A stretch of DNA of 64,000 nt from Blasia pusilla (GCA_050084515.1 CM114272.1:12214001-12278000); one strand, 5' to 3'; shown: positions 36,641-46,935, counted from the stretch's first letter. Made by a program: numbers and translations. The notes: generated by a model not told the origin, from the letters alone.

Positions 36641-38268
36641 GAAGACCTATCATGATACAAAGGAGGAGGGGGGGCATAGAGAGCCAAAAACCCGCGGGCC
36701 AAAATCGGCCCTAAAGAGACCGAAGGGGGCCTTCCACACCTAACGACCAAACTCACCAACAGCAGAGACAATATCAGCAGCACCTAGAGAACTATGACTA
36801 CTCCTAAGTGGGCCTCTAGCATTGGCGTCTCCAACCGCCTGAGCCTGTCGCAAAAGCTCATTTGCTCGGGCACGCTGCAAAGCTATGGGGACCCGTTGCC
36901 TACAATAAAAAAATCGCAGTGGCTAAGGACAACTCATTTCTCGAGTGGGGATGATGGGCACTATCTGTAAGGAACGGCCAAATGCACACCAAATGGATCC
37001 AGACTCCGGCGACACTCGTAATATGTCGAACCAACCACCGATGGTTGGGGGAGGCCCAGTCAGAACCGTATTTCTATAGTGTAGATAAGTGGTGCAATGC
37101 GAAAAGCCGGGATGGGTGCCGAGCCCCCACCCATGAGAGTGCCCCCTTTTCGGAGCAAGAGCGAATACGGGTCCGAACGTCCATAGGGATATTCCCATCC
37201 GACATAGTACCACTGAATAGTGCCTCAAAGTGGGCTTCCATCAAAGAAGTGGAGCCCAGACTATTTGGAGGTAACTAGAGAAGAGAAAGTGGGAAGAACT
37301 GCTCTAGCCTCAACTAGAAAGGAGTCTCTACAAGCTGTGAGTGAAGAGTGAAGTGGGAAAAAGCCATCCTCAACCTGGGAAACATATTGTAAAAGGAGCG
37401 GTCTATCCCCAACCAAAAATCGGGGGCAAAGGAGGGGTGCTACAGTGGCCCAACTCCCTAAAAAAAGCCGACGACGCCACTAACTCAATCACCATAAGAC
37501 CTATTCCGCCAAAGGCAATCGGCCAAGAAGCCTGTCTACGAGCTAACTCCCCTGCAGTGCACTCTAAGGAGCCGGGTCCTAGTAGATCCCCAAACACCTG
37601 CATGATCTTTCTATCAAAGGATCTATACAAAGAAGAAATATAGCCAGACGCCCACACGGTTCTACAAAGCTAACCAAATCTACGAGCGAAACAGGATGAG
37701 AGGATGCCATAAGCTACTTGAGGGTCACCAATCCTCATGAGATCGTCGACGTGGAGAAGATCCAGCCCCTGCCACAAAACTCGATACAAAGTCCTGGCTC
37801 CCGAGTGGGACTCCCAAGACGCGAAGCCCTCCAACAGGTGTCAAGAATCCATCAGATAAATGAATTATCAGCTAGCAGGCCTGATGGAGACCAAGCCTTG
37901 CACCTTCCCATCTTCACCACAAGGTCGACACGTGCCAACTATGTAGAAAAGTGATGAAACGCAGGGAGGACCTGGTCTCCTGGGCCAACAAGGTGAGTAT
38001 CGTCTGCCAAAGGAAAGGAAAATCCAACCCAGGAAAGCCTCTACCGTAGAAAGAACCACTCGATAATGAGCCAAATTAAAGCAAACAATGCACCACCCAA
38101 GGGGTCACCCTGACGAGTCCCGCTAGCAGACTCCAAAACCGTGACCTCCTCCTCGGACCTACCGTGGTGAAAATAGAGGGCCGCTCATCCATAGGATCAA
38201 GTGCGGTCCTAGATAGAGGAAGGAAGAAAGCATGGCGGAGCTCATCCCGAATGGCATGGGGGATCCTA
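36641..38268 (-). mobile_element. LINE 2, 3' part (left of the element B insertion)
   Basis: Aligns with LINE 1 from its 3' tail (TTTGTATCATGATAGG near 36650) through the nuclease, post-RT segment (RQASWPIAFGGIGL, near 37500) and RT block C (LADDTHLVGP, near 38000, better preserved than in LINE 1). An internal deletion near 38183 joins sequence equivalent to 29233 and 30155 of LINE 1, removing about 0.9 kb of RT. The copy is cut at 38268 by element B and resumes at 47690. Confidence 0.75.
38265..38268. repeat. Target-site duplication of element B, left
   Basis: CCTA directly before TGTCATGACC. LINE 1 keeps the unfilled site (GGATCCTATGAAACA, near 30227-30241), showing what was duplicated. 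Confidence 0.8.
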
Positions 38269-38432
38269 TGTCATGACCATACAGATTATGTCGTAGAGTA
38301 TAGTGTGCTAGTAGAGGCCATACCTTATGTAGGGCCGCAGTGTCTAGGTAGAGATGCGATTTCATATATAGGGTTGGGGGTTACTTAGTTGAGGGTGACT
38401 TTTCCAGTAGGGCCCGCTCTTAGGTTGGAGGA

Positions 38433-38438
38433 TATAAG
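38433..38438 (+). promoter_or_regulatory. TATA box of element B
   Basis: TATAAG inside the LTR; the predicted start about 30 bp downstream coincides with the 3' arm of the hairpin at 38448-38474. Confidence 0.55.
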
Positions 38439-38447
38439 GTGGAATGC

Positions 38448-38474
38448 ACTCAAAGATCAGTCAATTCTTTGAGT
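38448..38474 (+). promoter_or_regulatory. RNA-start hairpin / self-primer arm (element B)
   Basis: ACTCAAAGA ... TTCTTTGAGT inverted repeat. The arm at 38463-38474 (AATTCTTTGAGT) pairs with the junction sequence ACTCAAAGAACT at 38634-38645 at 11 of 12 positions; the 3' LTR copy has AGTTCTTTGAGT and pairs perfectly. Confidence 0.55.
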
Positions 38475-38633
38475 TGAGCCTATTGCGTTGGGAGTTAGCC
38501 TTGGTAGTGAGTAGAGCTCTTGGCTATGGTGTTTCCCAAGCTTCGACCTAGATTCTCCCATCGTGGAGTGGGTTTGGCTCGATTGTATGTGATTCTATAC
38601 GTGTTTTATGACAATAGGTCTTTCACGGATTTC

Positions 38634-38645
38634 ACTCAAAGAACT
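38634..38645 (+). promoter_or_regulatory. Proposed self-priming primer binding site (element B)
   Basis: ACTCAAAGAACT starts at the last base of the LTR, exactly where a primer binding site should lie. It does not match the usual plant initiator-tRNA-Met site but is complementary to the predicted RNA 5' end. Confidence 0.55.
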
Positions 38646-40297
38646 GACGTAGATCAATGGTAACTTCGATTGTGGATCAGTAGGATCTCGTTAGGGCTGA
38701 TTATGTACTCAGCCGTGGATTTTCGGGGCTTGTGGCCTATGTTGGAGGTGTGAATCTGGTGCGTGGTTGGTTTGGAAAGAAGCACCTTGCTGAGAGCTTT
38801 CCAACGCGCTTTAGATCGCCGGATTTCGTCAAGGGAGTTGGAAGTTATCAAGGATTGAAGATTCTGGTTTGTGTTCAACGGTTTTCTGATTTGGAGAGCT
38901 TGGAGTGCGGAAGCTCTGTTGAAGTTCATCCAGATCGGGTGAGAGGTTCCTGTTGCTACTTGTATTGTGATCTCATGTGAAGCTATCTGCTTGAGTGTGT
39001 GGAGCGTTGCGGATTTCTGCGTGCATGAAACTGGGCGGAAGCGTTGTCGGATTTGTGATTCTGGAGGTGTATGGACAACAAGATTGTCTAATTTTTAGCT
39101 CGGAGTACAGAGCTCGGTTGTAGCTGATTTTTTGTGGAGAGATAGCTATGGTGGTCAATTGAATTCTGGTAGAAACAGCTTTGATTTTGGTTGCGGATTT
39201 GTGAGGTAATCGTTGATCGAAATTTTGCGGACTAGCTCAAGGTCTGGCTATGGTGGACAGCGGATTGGAGGGGCTGGTTGGTTGGTGACTTGTTCATTTT
39301 GAGACGCCTATCCCGTTGGGGGCGCTCTGGTTGGACCTCTCTCCATAGCGAAGCATGGCTAAAATTTCCTTCTTGTCAAGATAGGCATAAGAAGTAGGAA
39401 AATTTTTTCATGATTTACTTATGAATGATTTTGATGATATCAAGAAATAATCTTCCCCATGAGACAAAGTCCATGCATTATAGGAGGTGCACAAACATAA
39501 GCGTGGCGAACGGGGCGATAGGGGCATGTCTCGAGCATTTCTCGGCGTTTCGAGGCTTCGAGGCAACTCGTGGTAGCTCGGGGCGAGTGGGCGTGAGAGG
39601 CGGAGTAAGGAGCAAGGAGCAAGCAAGCTTGCTTGCTTGGGCGTGAGACAATTTTTGCAGGATTTGTGATTTGAGTGTTGTATAACTAGTCACCCATCTT
39701 TGGGCTATTCTTCCTGGAAGACACTTAACTGCTGAGTTCTTCACTATGCCAGTGTACACACTGTTGTAGCTCATTTGGTGCTGTTTGGAGAGGTGTTAGG
39801 CGCTTTATGCATCTCAGGTTTTTGGTTGATGGACCTCTAGCGCATAATACGGTGTAGCCTCTCCATGCAGGTGATATTTTCAGGTGCTCCGAGTTTGACT
39901 AGCACGTCATCGACCCGCGGCGGAGTAGCTATTGCGTTAGAATTGTGTGGTGGGTTTTGTGGATTCAGGCAGCGCCACGTTTGTGGATTATGTTACCTTG
40001 ATTTCCATTTGCAATTGGAGGGTTGTCGTTGAACTTCCTGTGTTTGGATCCCCTCCATCGTTGCTTCTTGCTTGCGCGCCCATTGTTAGGGTTTACGCTG
40101 ATTTCCAGAGTAGTGTTACTCCTATGTGCTACCGATAGTGAGGCTGGAGTGATGACCAGTAGACCGTGGGAGGCTTCTTGTGGTGATGACATGTTAGGTT
40201 GCCTACACCCATAGCTAGTAGAGCTAGAATAGTATAGCGACATCGACGTCACTTGGTTACTTAGTGGTGGTAATTTGGTGGTGGTGCGGCATCGGCG
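38646..40297 (+). other. Element B untranslated leader
   Basis: About 1.65 kb without a long open frame, alignable with the leaders of A1 and C. It contains the perfect 20-bp palindrome AGCAAGCAAGCTTGCTTGCT at 39618-39637. Confidence 0.7.
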
Positions 40298-42061
40298 TTG
40301 GTCATCACGGAGTTGTCGAGTGGTCTCGTTGGGGACCGTGGTGCGGATAGTGGTGGTTTCACACGGAGTGGATTTAGGTATCGGCTACCTTTTCCACTTC
40401 CGACGGTTGATGAAGAAGAGGACGAGGGTGTTCCAAACACCGAGTCTTCTACGTTGTTATCGAGTGTTGTAGCTCCATTGATTTGGGACATGGACGGGAT
40501 ATATGGGGCCATGAAGGGCCTACGACGATACTCGGGTGCAGTGGGCACCATTGAGTTGGAGGACTTCCTGTAGGAGTTTGATACGTGGTGTGATATGCAG
40601 ATGTTGCGGAACGCCACGTTGTTTACACCCTTCTTGGCTGGAAGGGGTTGTTTCAGCACTTGGAGGGACCACCCATGGATGATTACCATGAGTTTAGGAA
40701 GGACCATGTTGCTCAGATTGAGGCATGGAGAAAATATTGGTCTCCAGGCTATGTGTCTATCACCCATGGTGGTATTGGTAGTAGTGCTCCTACTATGTCA
40801 ACCAGCCCGACGTTGAGTGGTACGAGTACGAGCCGGAGTGGGGGTACCAGTGGAGGTACCCATGGAGGTACCAGTGGGGGTACTACTGGAGGTACTAGTG
40901 CCCCACCATCGTTTATCGGTTCTGAGAGTTCTTCAAGAGGTTGAAGAAGAACTATCAGGAGTGAAGACAGAGAAGTTGAGGAGTCTTCAAGAATTTGAGC
41001 GAAAGATTGGTGAGAGTCTTCGTGAGGCATACACTGTATCGTATCGACGCTTGATTTCGATTACCAGGGTGTGACCGAGGCTCGAGCAATCGAGTTTTGG
41101 TATGGGATCTTGGGGAGAGAGTTGCGTCGCAAGGTTCCGTGATGCTACTCTTATGAGTGATGATTCACCCACATTGACCCATGTGTTTGCTCTATCTGAG
41201 AAGATTGAGCTTAACATGGTGGAGGAGAGAGTGGTGACATCCGCATTCAGTAGGGATACAACTACTACTTCTCGTGTTCAGCAATCCACCTCACAGTCTC
41301 GTAGTAGTGGTGGTGGTAGTAGTAGTGGGAGTCGTGGAGGGTACACACGACCTTAGTCAGGTCCTAGAGGGACACTTGCGCAGAGACCATTGCCTTCATT
41401 TGCTGCCCCGCAGCAAGGATAGTCATGTTGGACATGTGAAGGTGATCATGTTAGGAAGTTTTGTCCCCAAGAGGATGGGAGACGGACTTTGGAGGATGGG
41501 CCTCAGTCGGCACCAACTCAGTGTGATCATTGCGGGAGACCAGGTCATCCTCGAGAGCGTTGCTTTGATCTTCATCCAGAGTTGAGATCAGGCCGCGGCC
41601 GTGATGGAGTAGCTCCGAGAGGCCGAGGTGGTAGAGGTGGACCAGTGGTTGGAGAGCCTATGGTGGCTATCCCTCCCACCACAACAGAGTCAACTTTGGC
41701 TGCCAGGATTGAGCAGTTGGAGCAGAAGTTGGCTACTATGGCTGGTATCCAGAATAGATCAGGTTCGGGATCAGGGGCTTCTACCTCTTATGGAGGGATG
41801 ATCTTTCTTATATGGCGAGCAAACAGAGGTTGTGGCATCACCGTGCGAGAACGAGAGGATCCACTCGGCGTCGAGCCACGTGGTGCTCTTGTGGAGTTGG
41901 ACCCAGAGGGGAGGGGTGAGGGAGGGAGGCTAGGCTTCCCGGTCATTCTTGTTGTCGAGGTACTTAGGACTCCATCCATGGTTCCTACGCAGCCTATTGA
42001 GCCGGCAAAGTGGGGTGAGACATCTACATTGCGTGTAGTAGACACGGATGCAAAGATCTAG
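40298..42061 (+). pseudogene. Element B Gag
   Basis: Begins MVITELSSGL; a TAG at 40571-40573 replaces the CAG codon of A1 after LEDF. Then FRKDHVAQIEAWRKYW, the Gly-Gly-Thr-Ser minisatellite linker (40810-40910), VKTEKLRSLQEFERK, and two zinc knuckles: CWTCEGDHVRKFC (near 41426-41464) and CDHCGRPGHPRERC (near 41523-41564). A Gly/Arg-rich tract and RIEQLEQKLATM coiled coil follow. At least four frameshifts or stops separate these pieces. It would package the element RNA. Confidence 0.9.
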
Positions 42062-42172
42062 TGCGATGTGCCGATGGCAGCCGGTGTTGGGATCCCCATT
42101 GTTTTCGGCCACGGAGTCGATGGCTTTAGGAGTTGACTTAGCTTCAGTATTTCAGCTAGCGACCCACGTTGT

Positions 42173-42871
42173 GTGAAGGTGGGGGTGTTATTCTTGCTAC
42201 ACGTCTTTGAGGTGGATGAGGGTGTTGCGGTGGAGCGACCCTCTATGTCAGGTGTAGCATTGAGTACCAATGCTACTTGGCAGGCAGCAGCGGCAAAGAT
42301 GGATGCATTACCAGCCTGGCCAGCCATTGATCGTGAGAGGCTTACACCTGGTGTATGTATGTTGGACAACCGGAGTGGGATATTTCGATTGGTGAGTCCT
42401 ACAAGACAGGTGTATAGACCAGATAGAGTCTTGTTAGACTCTGGTGCCCAACCTTTGATGTTGGGAAAGGCGGCATGTATTGGTTTGGGTATTCGGAGGT
42501 CAGAGCTTGAGCCTTGCCCATTCCAGATTCAAACATCACTTGGAGGAGCCAATAATAAGTCTCAATTCATGACACGGGAGAAGTTTTCTGTACAGTTGAG
42601 ACCAGATCATGCGACTGATAGCTCCCGGTTGGGAGTATCTACGGTAGTCACATCAGCCGAGTCATATGATGTACTAGTTGGAGGAGCAATATTGTACCCG
42701 ATGGGTTTTCAGATGGATTACTGGACTAAGACAGCGTCTTATAGACCTGGTTGGCAGTCGGGGGATGGACGTATGAGCCAAGTTCCTGTGAGATTTATTT
42801 ATGGCGCTCGACCAGGAGGGTCTTCCCCAACAAGTGTTGTTAGCATCATCGGGCTGGTTTTAGTGGAGTAG
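42173..42871 (+). CDS. Element B linker and aspartic protease, open
   Basis: A 232-codon open frame. The first 75 codons are the Gag-protease linker (STNATWQAAAAKMDALP). The retropepsin follows: LLDSGAQPLMLGKAA with the catalytic DSG, SLGGANN, VQLRPDHATDSSRLGV, VLVGGAILYPMGF and YRPGWQSGDGR. Five extra bases near its end compared with A1 and C bring the stop forward to 42869, so the overlap with the methyltransferase frame is lost in this copy. Confidence 0.85.
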   Translation: MKVGVLFLLHVFEVDEGVAVERPSMSGVALSTNATWQAAAAKMDALPAWPAIDRERLTPGVCMLDNRSGIFRLVSPTRQVYRPDRVLLDSGAQPLMLGKAACIGLGIRRSELEPCPFQIQTSLGGANNKSQFMTREKFSVQLRPDHATDSSRLGVSTVVTSAESYDVLVGGAILYPMGFQMDYWTKTASYRPGWQSGDGRMSQVPVRFIYGARPGGSSPTSVVSIIGLVLVE

Positions 42872-42890
42872 TCATTTGCCATGAGACTTT

Positions 42891-44360
42891 TTGGAGGGTA
42901 ATGTTTCTACTATGGATTCTCCTGTGCATGAGGAGGTAGAGGAGGTCCCTATTTTTGCAGCAGTGGCATCCTCATCGTTGGATGTGCCACTTTGGAGTTC
43001 AGGCGGTGCACTACGGCAAGAGGCTGATCGCCTAGTGGAGGAGGCTTGGTGTGAGGCTGGTATACCTCACGAGGAAGAGGAGGCCCCACGGCGGACTCCT
43101 ACTTCTGGTCCAGTTGGGTTATCCCCTTTGGATACTACACCCATTATATGGCAGTATCCGTCGGAGGGCATTTGTGTATTAGATCTCTTTGGTGGGATTA
43201 GCACTGGTTTTGGCTGCAGTGCTGCAGCCTGTATTCCTGTGCGGAGATACGTGTATGTGGAGCGAGATGAGATGGCCCAGAGAGTCTCATCCCGACATAT
43301 TGGTCAGTTGATGTGGAGATATTCTGAGTTGTTGCCGCCATTAGCTATTCGTGGGTACCAGCGTGCTTCGCCGTCACACATTGCATTATTGGGGGCATAG
43401 GACCTTGAGAGGGTTGGTCCTGTGGATTTGGTGATTGCTGGATGGCCATGTCAAGGTCATACACGTGCTGGTCGTGGTGAGGGATTACACGACCCTAGGT
43501 CTCGATTGTTTTGGGAGATGTTACAGGTGTTACGACATCTTCAGGTTCATCAGGCACGTGCTCTAGCTTACATTCTGGAGAATGTTCCATTGTTGGGTGA
43601 CACTTGGACCCGGATGATGGCGAGTGTTCATGAGGCACGGTCTTGGATTGGACCAGCGGTGTTGTTGGATGCAACGCGAGTTGGCTCGCGTGCACATCGT
43701 CCACGCTTGTGGTGGACAAACTTGTTGCCTAGGGAGGTTCTATGTCGAGCATATGATGCAGTGCAGCGGGATCCTTGCCTTACAGTGGATAGTATCTTGG
43801 ATATTGGACGACTTTGTGAGGTGGTGAGGGTTATTGATCGGTCACCCATGGTAGTGGTGAACCGTGTGGGCCAGCCTAGGATGGCACTACCCACATTTGT
43901 GAGTTTTCCCTCGTCACATGCCTACAAGGAAGGTGGTCCCAGGCTTGTATGGGATTCTCATGTGCGACAGTTGGTGGAGCCTAACGCTGATGAGAGAGAG
44001 CGTGCGATGGGATTTGCTACTGGTGTGACAGCGGTTGCTTCCATTTTTTAGGCTTCACGACGTCATGTGTTGGGTCAGGCCATGGATCTGAATTGTTTGA
44101 CTTGGATTTTGAGTCTTGGTATGGCTGAGCAGCGTTGACTTCGGACTATGTTTGTGGGTCTTCCACCCCTTGTAATGATCTCGATGGCTACCGGGACGGT
44201 AGAGACATCGGCTGGGGGTGAGGAGAGTAGTATTTTGCATCCCTGGAGTAAATGGGATGTAATGGCTGGGCATGTGGAGTTGGTTGCTCATGCTGGTGGA
44301 GGAGTTATTTGCTCAGATGATGGTGTAGCTAAGGGTGTACCATCTTGTGAGGGGGTTTCC
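42891..44360 (+). pseudogene. Element B DNMT3-like DNA cytosine-5 methyltransferase
   Basis: One reading frame throughout, with stops at 43398 (TAG where A1 has CAG), 44049 (TAG) and near 44136 (TGA). Motif I LDLFGGIST (near 43179-43210, then a local scramble), motif II RYVYVERDEM, motif IV GWPCQGHTRAGRG with the catalytic Cys codon at 43449-43451, DPRSRLFWEM, motif VI ILENVP with the Glu codon at 43578-43580, motif VIII GSRAHRPRLWWTNLLP and motif X ERERAMGFATGVTAV, then RRHVLGQAMDLNCL. The roughly 75-codon tail (ILHPWSKWDV) links to the leaky stop and RT. Motif order I-IV-VI-VIII-X is non-permuted, unlike plant DRM enzymes, so DNMT3 is the nearest type I recognise. Placement between protease and RT makes it part of the element, not a captured host gene beside it. 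Confidence 0.9.
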
Positions 44361-44369
44361 TAGCAGCCA
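44361..44369 (+). other. Leaky-stop motif UAG-CAG-CCA between methyltransferase and RT (element B)
   Basis: TAG (44361-44363), CAG, CCA, directly followed by the ATG of the RT segment (44370). The frame is continuous from methyltransferase to RT. UAG-CAR-YYA is the known efficient readthrough context. The same motif sits at the same place in copies C and A2. Confidence 0.75.
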
Positions 44370-46004
44370 ATGGCGTCGTCCTCTCCCTCTAGTGTGCCAG
44401 TGGAGGAGACTTGGGAGCCATTACTTGGGCCCAAGCTTAGGGGAGGTGAGAAACGACACTTGACACAATTCCTACGTACTAATAGGAGTTTTTTTGCCTT
44501 TAGCATGAAGGAGTTGGGTGCTTTGGTTGGACCAGGTATACGGATTGATTTGGCTAGTGATTCGCCAATCTTCCGTCGTCCCTACCGATATAGTGATATG
44601 GAGAGGGACCTGATTCAGAGTAGGACGTTGGACCTTTTGGAGGCTGGATTAGTGGAGTTCTCGCATGGAGAGTATGCATCAGCCATTGTCATATCTGCTA
44701 AAAACGATATGCATGGCAACTACACGGATAGGCGGATGTGTGGAGATTACCGTCCTATCAATCGGCAAACCAAGGCCGATAGGTATGCCATGCCTACACC
44801 TGAGGAGATCTTTGATGTGGTGGGATAGGCAAAGATTTTTATTACTTTGGATCTTCGGGCAGGATACCATCAGTTGCCGATTCGAGAGAGTGACAAGGCC
44901 AAGACAACATTTTGGGGTGTCAACTCTCATGGCAAGGATTATCTGTACCAGTGGAAATTCTTACCCTTTGTGTTGAAGAATGCACCTGCCGAGTTTCAGA
45001 GAGTGATGGACTGGATCCTAGCAGGGTTGGATTTTGTTCGGAGTTACATTGATGATATCTTGGAGTTTAGTAACACGGTGGAGGAGCATCAAATACATTT
45101 GCAGATGGTGTTTGAGCGATTGAAAGCTCATGGTCTACGTTTGCATCCAGGAAAGTGTAAGTTCTTCCATGAGGATGTTGAGTACTTGGATCATGTGATC
45201 TATCCAGGTGGTTTGGGAGTTCAGCAAGCAAAGGTGGAGGCTATTGCACTTATTCCACATCCGGTAGATGTGAGTAGAGTTCGAGCATTCATGGGATTGG
45301 CGAACTACTATTGGAGGTATGTGAAGGGATTTAGTGCTATGGCAAAGCCTTTGAACCAATTGCTGAAATCAGATCAGGAGTGGCATTGGGGAGATGATCA
45401 GGGGAGAGCTTTTGTGGAGCTTAAGGCCCAGTTGGTGGCGGCGCCTATCTTGAGGAGACCTATCAGAGGGCGCCCATTTCAGTTACACACTGATTGGAGT
45501 AGGTTGGGACTTGGAGCGGTGTTGACACAACATGATGATGAGCACATGGAGTTTGTGGTGGCCTATGCAAGTCGTTCGAATAATGCAGAGGAGTCGCGCT
45601 ATAGTTCATATGAGGGAGAGTGCTTGGCAGTAGTGTGGGCTGTGGCACACTTTAGGTGTTACTTGTTTGGCACACAGTTTACCCTTGTTACGGATCACCA
45701 ACCGCTCAAGTGGTTGATGGAGTCTGACAAGCTTATAGGGAAGCTTGCACGGTGGGCTCTTATCTTACTGGAGTATGACTTCCAGGTGGTACATAGACCT
45801 GGAGTTGCCAACCTTGATGCTGATGGGTTGAGTAGGAACCCATGTATTATCCAAGAGGATACAACTGGGGCTAGATGGCATGGCGAGGTTGATGAGGAGA
45901 TGGTGCCAGGTTGGCATGCATCCGCCTTTTTATGTTGGTTAGGGGTGGACTCTAGTATGGAGGACCACATGACACCAACTGCTGCACCTGAGTATGGTTT
46001 GTGA
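44370..46004 (+). pseudogene. Element B reverse transcriptase and RNase H
   Basis: RT: FRRPYRYSDMERDLI, RRMCGDYRPINRQTKADRYA, then TAG at 44826-44828 (CAG in copy C), TLDLRAGYHQLPIRESDKAK, LYQWKFLPFVLKNAPAEFQR, SYIDDILEFS with both catalytic Asp, HPGKCKFFHEDVEYL. RNase H: LHTDWSRLGLGAVLTQ, YSSYEGECLAVVWAVAHFRC, TDHQPLKWLMESDKL, DADGLSRNPC. Apart from the single TAG the frame is open for over 500 codons, the best preserved Pol segment here. It ends early because a deletion removes the start of integrase. Confidence 0.93.
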
Positions 46005-46935
46005 CCGGGTGAAACGGCGTATGCAATTTCTTGATAGAGTGCTCAGTCATTTTGGTGCACCAGCTGAAGTGCTGACCGACCAGGGTACAGAGTTTCAGGG
46101 TGAGTTTCAGGTCTTGTATGACAAGGCGTTGATTGATCATCGGACCACGTCTCGAGATCATCCAGAGGCGGATGGTTTGGCTGAGCGTGTGGTTCAGACG
46201 GTGAAGAGGGCATTGCGCAAGTATGGCCTACAGCAGGGGCATCTTGGAGACTGGGATATTCAGTTGCCATGGTTAGCCATGGGGTATAGGTTGAGTCGCC
46301 AAGCATCTTTGGCTTCCTTCTCACCTTATTTTCTGTTATACGGCCGAGATCCAGACTTGCCAACAACAATTCGTCGAGAGTCTAGTGAGGTGGTGAACCT
46401 TGATGACCCAGAGATGTGGATGAGAGTGTGTTCTCAACGGGCAGAGCTCTTTCGGAGAGTTATGCCAACAGCCTTTGAGAATCTTGCCATTGCTCAACAC
46501 AGGGATATGTTGCGGTATGCAATCATTCAGGGTGGAGGTTATCGACCATCGATTTGTAGGTTCCATGTAGGGGACTATGTCTATTTGCAGCAGATTGCAC
46601 CGACAACGTTGGATGTGACGGCAAGCCGCACTATTTTACGAGTGCGCGAGGTGTTAGCTTCTGGAGTTCTCATGTTGGAGGGTCGTGATGGAGTTGTTTG
46701 AAAGGACCATGTGCGTAATTATGTGCCATGTCATCTTCCAAATGTGGATGGTACTGTTGACCCAAGCTTAGCCATAATACGTCCTAGCTTGAGGTGCATG
46801 TTGTGTGGGTCTGCTAGTAACGCAGCCTGTATGTTGGTGTGTGATCGATGTTCTAGGGGTTGGCACATGATGTGTTTGACTCCACGTATGGATGTTGTTC
46901 CTACTAGAAGGTGGGTTTGTCCTCGATGTACTTAG
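45994..46935 (+). pseudogene. Element B integrase (partial) and C-terminal PHD finger
   Basis: The HHCC domain and the first catalytic Asp are lost: sequence jumps from the CDRV end of the zinc domain to FLDRVLSHFGAP. The second Asp (LTDQGTEF) and Glu (DHPEADGLAERVV) remain, then YFLLYGRDP, the SH3-like tail (VGDYVYLQQI, SGVLMLEG), a TGA at 46699-46701 in place of Trp, and the PHD finger at about 46795-46932: CMLC, CDRC, GWHMMC and WVCPRC, ending at TAG. The PHD keeps all eight zinc ligands and the Trp before the last Cys pair. Confidence 0.9.

Larger units (their letters stand above)
38269..38634 (+). repeat. Element B 5' LTR (block B only)
   Basis: 366 bp from TGTCATGACC to GGATTTCA, matching the central block 47217-47583 at the 3' end. 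Block A, which follows block B at the 3' end, is absent; the leader starts at once with CTCAAAGAACT. Confidence 0.85.

Noticed and set aside
38269-38270. 6-bp target duplication CCTATG with the element starting TCATGACC
   Set aside because: A1 starts with TGTCATGAC in a different flank, so TG belongs to the element and the duplication is CCTA.
38658-38668. tRNA-type primer binding site TGGTAACTTCG
   Set aside because: It lies over 20 bp from the LTR end and matches initiator tRNA-Met only in the first five bases; the complementary self-primer fits better.
38635-40297. Hidden coding exon in the retrotransposon leader
   Set aside because: Frames are short and not shared between A1, B and C although the DNA aligns.
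42891-44360. A captured host DNMT3 gene or a bacterial restriction-modification methyltransferase
   Set aside because: The domain sits between protease and RT in four copies, shares their frame, and lacks introns and the host DNMT3 N-terminal domains; no restriction enzyme is nearby.
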